9,137 bases of DNA, taken from Calditrichaceae bacterium. Its GTDB lineage: Bacteria > Calditrichota > Calditrichia > Calditrichales > Calditrichaceae. The notes below the pieces were generated by a model. That model was not told the origin of the DNA. It saw only the letters and a list, made by a program, of their open reading frames with translations, and searched no databases. Location of the stretch: the NCBI GenBank assembly GCA_030622395.1, contig JAUXGF010000074.1, forward strand, positions 1 through 9,137. Direction: 5' to 3'. Shown here piece after piece: positions 6,494-9,137 of this stretch (position 1 is its first letter; each line of letters opens with the position of its first letter). The position numbers and the translations under genes were made by a program.

Positions 6494-7558
6494 ATGGCAA
6501 GTCCATCTTTATATGGAATAAGTAATTCAAATCGTGATTTTTCTGATGAATATTATTGGGGGAAGAATCAGTTCAATTCATCCTTTCCCATTGCTCTTGC
6601 TAATTATATGCGGGATAATGAAAAAAAAGCAATCCTTCTAAGTTTAAACGGCGATTTAAAAGTAGATAAGTTATATAAATCATTTGATTTGATTTACAAT
6701 ACAAAACTCTCAAATTCAGAATTGTACTTTTCTTTCGAATCCAGATATGAACCGTTCTCAAAATATGTTCACGATGAACTAAATCCGATTGACCTTGTTA
6801 TTAAATCAAAAGATAACAAAAAATTTATTCAACCATTAGAAATAAAACTAACAACGCTTCCCGATAACACCACTTCCGAACTTGAAGAAAACAAATATGG
6901 TTCTGAAATGGTTGTTCGCACTCCGACAATCCAATATATGGCTTTAAGCATAGCATCATCTCTTGAGAAGGAATTTAATAGAATTAGAGAAATATTTGAG
7001 CCAATATTGCACAACGTTCGCGACTGGGAAAACAAACACGAAATAAAACTCAAGTTGCCTGATATTCTCAACGCTCTTGAGATTTTCTTTAAGAAATATC
7101 AAAAATTTGAAAAGCCGTTGGTGCTACAACCTGTCTGGAAAACAATTGGTAAGTCGTCAACTTTAGCCGATAACTGTTTGGATGTTTTTGTTTGGACTGA
7201 CTTTTCTATTTCAAGACTATTTATGGATTCTGCCATCAAGAGTACTAATTCTTCAGGTATTTCCAGGCATCAGAGAACCGCGGTTCGTTTATCTCGCTTT
7301 CTTTATGAAGTCTCAAAAAATAATAAGGTTTATCAACAACCTATTTACGATGGAATGAATTACGATAATAAAAATGATAAAGAATTTGCAGTATCCGGCG
7401 CTAAAACAAATCGATATATGAGTTGTAGCCGATTGACTAAACCATTAATTCATAAAAATGAAATTCAGAAAATCATTCTTGGCGGCGGGCAAAAGTATCT
7501 AAGTCCAGAAAGAAGATTTGACGCTATATTATATTTTTCGAAAGAATTATTTGAGTAA
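6494..7558 (+). CDS. Type II restriction endonuclease, HindVP family
   Basis: This 354-residue protein should cut unmethylated DNA at a short palindrome. The N-terminus (SNRDFSDEYYWGKNQFNSSF, residues 12-31) is the conserved block I associate with the HindVP family (Pfam RE_HindVP), whose members recognise GRCGYC. A PD-(D/E)XK nuclease core is visible: P98-I-D100, then E116-I-K118 (PLEIKLTTLPD), with Asp100, Glu116 and Lys118 as likely catalytic and Mg-binding residues. The start is supported by AGGGA six bases upstream. The cytosine-5 methyltransferase begins 3 bases after the stop, which fits a restriction gene and its partner. Note the order: the nuclease is first in the operon. The frame is intact and full length. 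The family call comes from remembered motifs, so the exact target is an inference. Confidence 0.85.
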   Translation: MASPSLYGISNSNRDFSDEYYWGKNQFNSSFPIALANYMRDNEKKAILLSLNGDLKVDKLYKSFDLIYNTKLSNSELYFSFESRYEPFSKYVHDELNPIDLVIKSKDNKKFIQPLEIKLTTLPDNTTSELEENKYGSEMVVRTPTIQYMALSIASSLEKEFNRIREIFEPILHNVRDWENKHEIKLKLPDILNALEIFFKKYQKFEKPLVLQPVWKTIGKSSTLADNCLDVFVWTDFSISRLFMDSAIKSTNSSGISRHQRTAVRLSRFLYEVSKNNKVYQQPIYDGMNYDNKNDKEFAVSGAKTNRYMSCSRLTKPLIHKNEIQKIILGGGQKYLSPERRFDAILYFSKELFE

Positions 7559-7561
7559 ATT

Positions 7562-8545
7562 ATGAGAGTAGTAGATTTATTTTCAGGCGGCGGGGGATTA
7601 TCTTTAGGTTTTAAAAATGCCGGTTACGATATAATCGCCGCATTTGATAACTGGAAACCCGCAGTCGAATTGTATCGAAAAAATTTTTGCGAACATCCTA
7701 TTTTCGAATGGGATTTAAAACATTCGGATACCGCTGATAAAATTAATCAATTTAAACCGGACATAATTATTGGCGGGCCTCCTTGTCAAGATTTTTCGTC
7801 CGCCGGTAAAAGAGACGAGACTCTCGGCAGGGCTGATTTGACAATCGTTTATTCGCAAATTATTTCTAAAATCACTCCAAGATATTTTTTAATGGAAAAT
7901 GTAGACAGAGCATATAAAAGCCGTGTATATGCAATTGCGAAAGAAATTCTCAAAGATTCAGGCTATGGTTTAACTGATGTTATTTTAGACGCCAGTTATT
8001 GCGGCGTACCACAAAAAAGGAAAAGATTATTTCTCTTTGGTGAATTAAACGGCGTCGACGGCGCCTTAAGAATTATTTTTATTAAGAATCAGTCCCAAAG
8101 TTCAATAACATTACGCGATTATTTTGGAAATAAATTGGGCGTTGACCATTACTATCGACATCCGCGCAGTTATAAAAGAAGGGGGGTTTTTAGTATTGAC
8201 GAACCAAGTCCCACTATTCGCGGCGTTAATAGACCAATCCCCAAAGGTTATCCAGGGCATAAAGGGGATACCGCGGTGATTTCGAATAATATTCGCCCCT
8301 TGACAACGCGTGAAAGAAGTATAATTCAAACTTTCCCCGAAGATTTTATTCTTGAAGGAAGCAAGACAGACATTGAACAAGTTCTGGGCAATGCGGTTCC
8401 AGTTAAACTAGCTCAATACGTCGCTGAATGTATTAATGAATATCTGAATATTCCAAATCAAGTTGAAAACTCTTTAATCCATTCTTTTGAAAAACTTCAA
8501 AAGGCTCCAGTATATCAGGATTTGCCTCTTTTTGAGAATAGTTAA
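7562..8545 (+). CDS. DNA (cytosine-5-)-methyltransferase
   Basis: This 327-residue enzyme transfers a methyl group from S-adenosylmethionine to C5 of cytosine, protecting the target of the neighbouring nuclease. The conserved m5C motifs are in standard order: I, DLFSGGGGLSLGF (residues 5-17, AdoMet binding); IV, GGPPCQDFSSAG with catalytic Cys75; VI, ENV with Glu112; VIII, QKRKRLFLFG (151-160); IX, RPLTTRERSIIQTFPEDF (245-262); X, GNAVP (276-280). The target recognition domain lies at about 165-245 and includes PSPTIRGVNRPIPKGY, which I associate with GRCGYC-type methyltransferases. There is no strong ribosome binding site, and translation probably couples to the nuclease gene 3 bases upstream. 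The C-terminal tail after residue 297 is a short extension. The family is certain; the target is inferred. Confidence 0.97.
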   Translation: MRVVDLFSGGGGLSLGFKNAGYDIIAAFDNWKPAVELYRKNFCEHPIFEWDLKHSDTADKINQFKPDIIIGGPPCQDFSSAGKRDETLGRADLTIVYSQIISKITPRYFLMENVDRAYKSRVYAIAKEILKDSGYGLTDVILDASYCGVPQKRKRLFLFGELNGVDGALRIIFIKNQSQSSITLRDYFGNKLGVDHYYRHPRSYKRRGVFSIDEPSPTIRGVNRPIPKGYPGHKGDTAVISNNIRPLTTRERSIIQTFPEDFILEGSKTDIEQVLGNAVPVKLAQYVAECINEYLNIPNQVENSLIHSFEKLQKAPVYQDLPLFENS

Positions 8546-8547
8546 CA

Positions 8548-8970
8548 ATGGCTGATACATTTTCAAAGGAAAAACGTTCTCAAATAATGAGTTCTGTTAA
8601 ATCCAAGAAAAATAAATCGACCGAATTAAAATTAATTAAAATTTTTAAAGAAAATAATTTAACCGGATGGCGCTGCAATTACCCATTATTTGGGAAACCA
8701 GATTTTGTCTTTCCTAAATTTAAGATTGCAATATTTACAGATGGTTGCTTTTGGCACGGTCATAATTGTCGCAACACAAAACCCGCTGATAATGCAGAAT
8801 ATTGGACAAATAAAATAAATAAAAACAAACGGCGTGATTTACTTGTGACGGAAAGATTGATTTCAAAAGGGTGGCAAGTCGTTCGATTTTGGGAATGTGA
8901 GCTTCAGAAGAAAAAGTATCAATCAAAATTAAAGTTGATTTTTGAAATAATTAGTCAGCATCATATATGA
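8548..8970 (+). CDS. vsr: Very short patch repair endonuclease Vsr
   Basis: Vsr nicks beside T:G mismatches that arise when 5-methylcytosine deaminates, starting repair back to C:G. The 140-residue protein has the family layout: N-terminal RSQIMSSVKSKKNKSTEL (Glu26), then KPDFVFP with catalytic Asp52, FTDGCFWHGHNC (residues 63-74, with Phe68-Trp69 that intercalate at the mismatch and His70), and FWECEL with Cys117. Cys67, His72, Cys74 and Cys117 correspond to the zinc ligands of the E. coli enzyme. E. coli His64 is Asp65 here, a change I recall in many homologues. The gene starts 2 bases after the methyltransferase stop, so it is part of the same operon and matches the methylase chemically. 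The length is normal (E. coli Vsr has 156 residues). Confidence 0.97.
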   Translation: MADTFSKEKRSQIMSSVKSKKNKSTELKLIKIFKENNLTGWRCNYPLFGKPDFVFPKFKIAIFTDGCFWHGHNCRNTKPADNAEYWTNKINKNKRRDLLVTERLISKGWQVVRFWECELQKKKYQSKLKLIFEIISQHHI

Positions 8971-9137
8971 ATTGTAGAAACACAGTATTAGCTATGTCGT
9001 TAGTCTTTACCGCCGCTCTCATTTTTGGAGTTGAGTCCAAGATACCTTCTTCACTACGCGGTGGAATCAAAGTAGACCGCGAATATGATCAGGCTCAGGA
9101 AGAGATCGCCGGACTGCGCTTTAAAGCAGACGAGTTG
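8967..9137 (+). CDS. Probable exported protein (3' partial), unknown function
   Basis: An open frame of 57 codons runs off the window. If it starts at the ATG at 8967 it overlaps the vsr stop as ATGA. An in-frame ATG at 8994 (MSLVFTAALIFGVES) is an equally good start, and neither has a clear ribosome binding site. Either way the N-terminus has a hydrophobic stretch of about 12 residues (LVFTAALIFGVE) after a basic segment (NCRN), like a signal peptide or membrane anchor. It is followed by a polar, charged region (VDREYDQAQEEIAGLRFKADEL) that may be helical. The codons are visibly richer in GC than those of the restriction operon and more like the protease gene, so it may belong to the host background rather than the island. 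The function cannot be told. Confidence 0.6.
   Translation, partial: MNCRNTVLAMSLVFTAALIFGVESKIPSSLRGGIKVDREYDQAQEEIAGLRFKADEL

Noticed and set aside
7430..7545. TTGACT (7433) and TTGACG (7518) as -35 boxes of an internal methylase promoter
   Set aside because: Neither has a reasonable -10 box at 16-18 bases.
1..9137. tRNA, rRNA, CRISPR arrays and transposase genes
   Set aside because: No cloverleaf, ribosomal segment, regularly spaced repeat or transposase frame was seen by eye; a tRNAscan or Infernal run would settle small RNAs.

Overview
This window is chromosomal DNA from an AT-rich Gram-negative-type bacterium. Several dispersed palindromic repeats, a secreted tricorn-type protease, and a promoter resembling the Bacteroidota/FCB consensus (TTTG-N19-TAnnTTTG) suggest the FCB superphylum, for example an Ignavibacteria, Calditrichota or Cloacimonadota-like lineage. 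That assignment rests on remembered repeat types and gene style; no marker gene is present.

Layout. (1) 3-1825, plus strand: an ABC-2 type export cassette, with an ATPase whose 5' end lies outside the window, its six-helix permease overlapping it by ATGA, and a small acidic four-cysteine protein. (2) 1826-2731: about 0.9 kb without a gene, filled by a patchwork of palindromic repeats, including one element nested between 21-bp inverted repeats, and a 15-bp perfect hairpin. (3) 2732-5989: a complete exported tricorn-like protease (beta-propellers, C1, PDZ, S41 core). (4) 5987-6493: a miniature repeat whose left end contains the protease stop codon, then the likely original terminator, then a leader with an inverted repeat and a promoter candidate. 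(5) 6494-8970: a compact three-gene restriction-modification operon with a HindVP-family endonuclease, a cytosine-5 DNA methyltransferase and a Vsr mismatch endonuclease, spaced by 3 and 2 bases. (6) 8967-9137: the start of a probably exported protein that runs off the window.

How the genes work together. The restriction enzyme and methyltransferase should share one target, predicted GRCGYC by family resemblance. Vsr would repair the T:G mismatches left when the methylated cytosines deaminate. The ABC pair moves an unknown substrate. The protease would degrade peptides outside the cytoplasm.

I see no wholly new system. The points most worth checking are the R-first gene order without a visible controller gene, the nested repeats, the repeat that supplies a stop codon, the Gly in place of the tricorn active-site Ser, and the unrecognised four-cysteine protein linked to the exporter.
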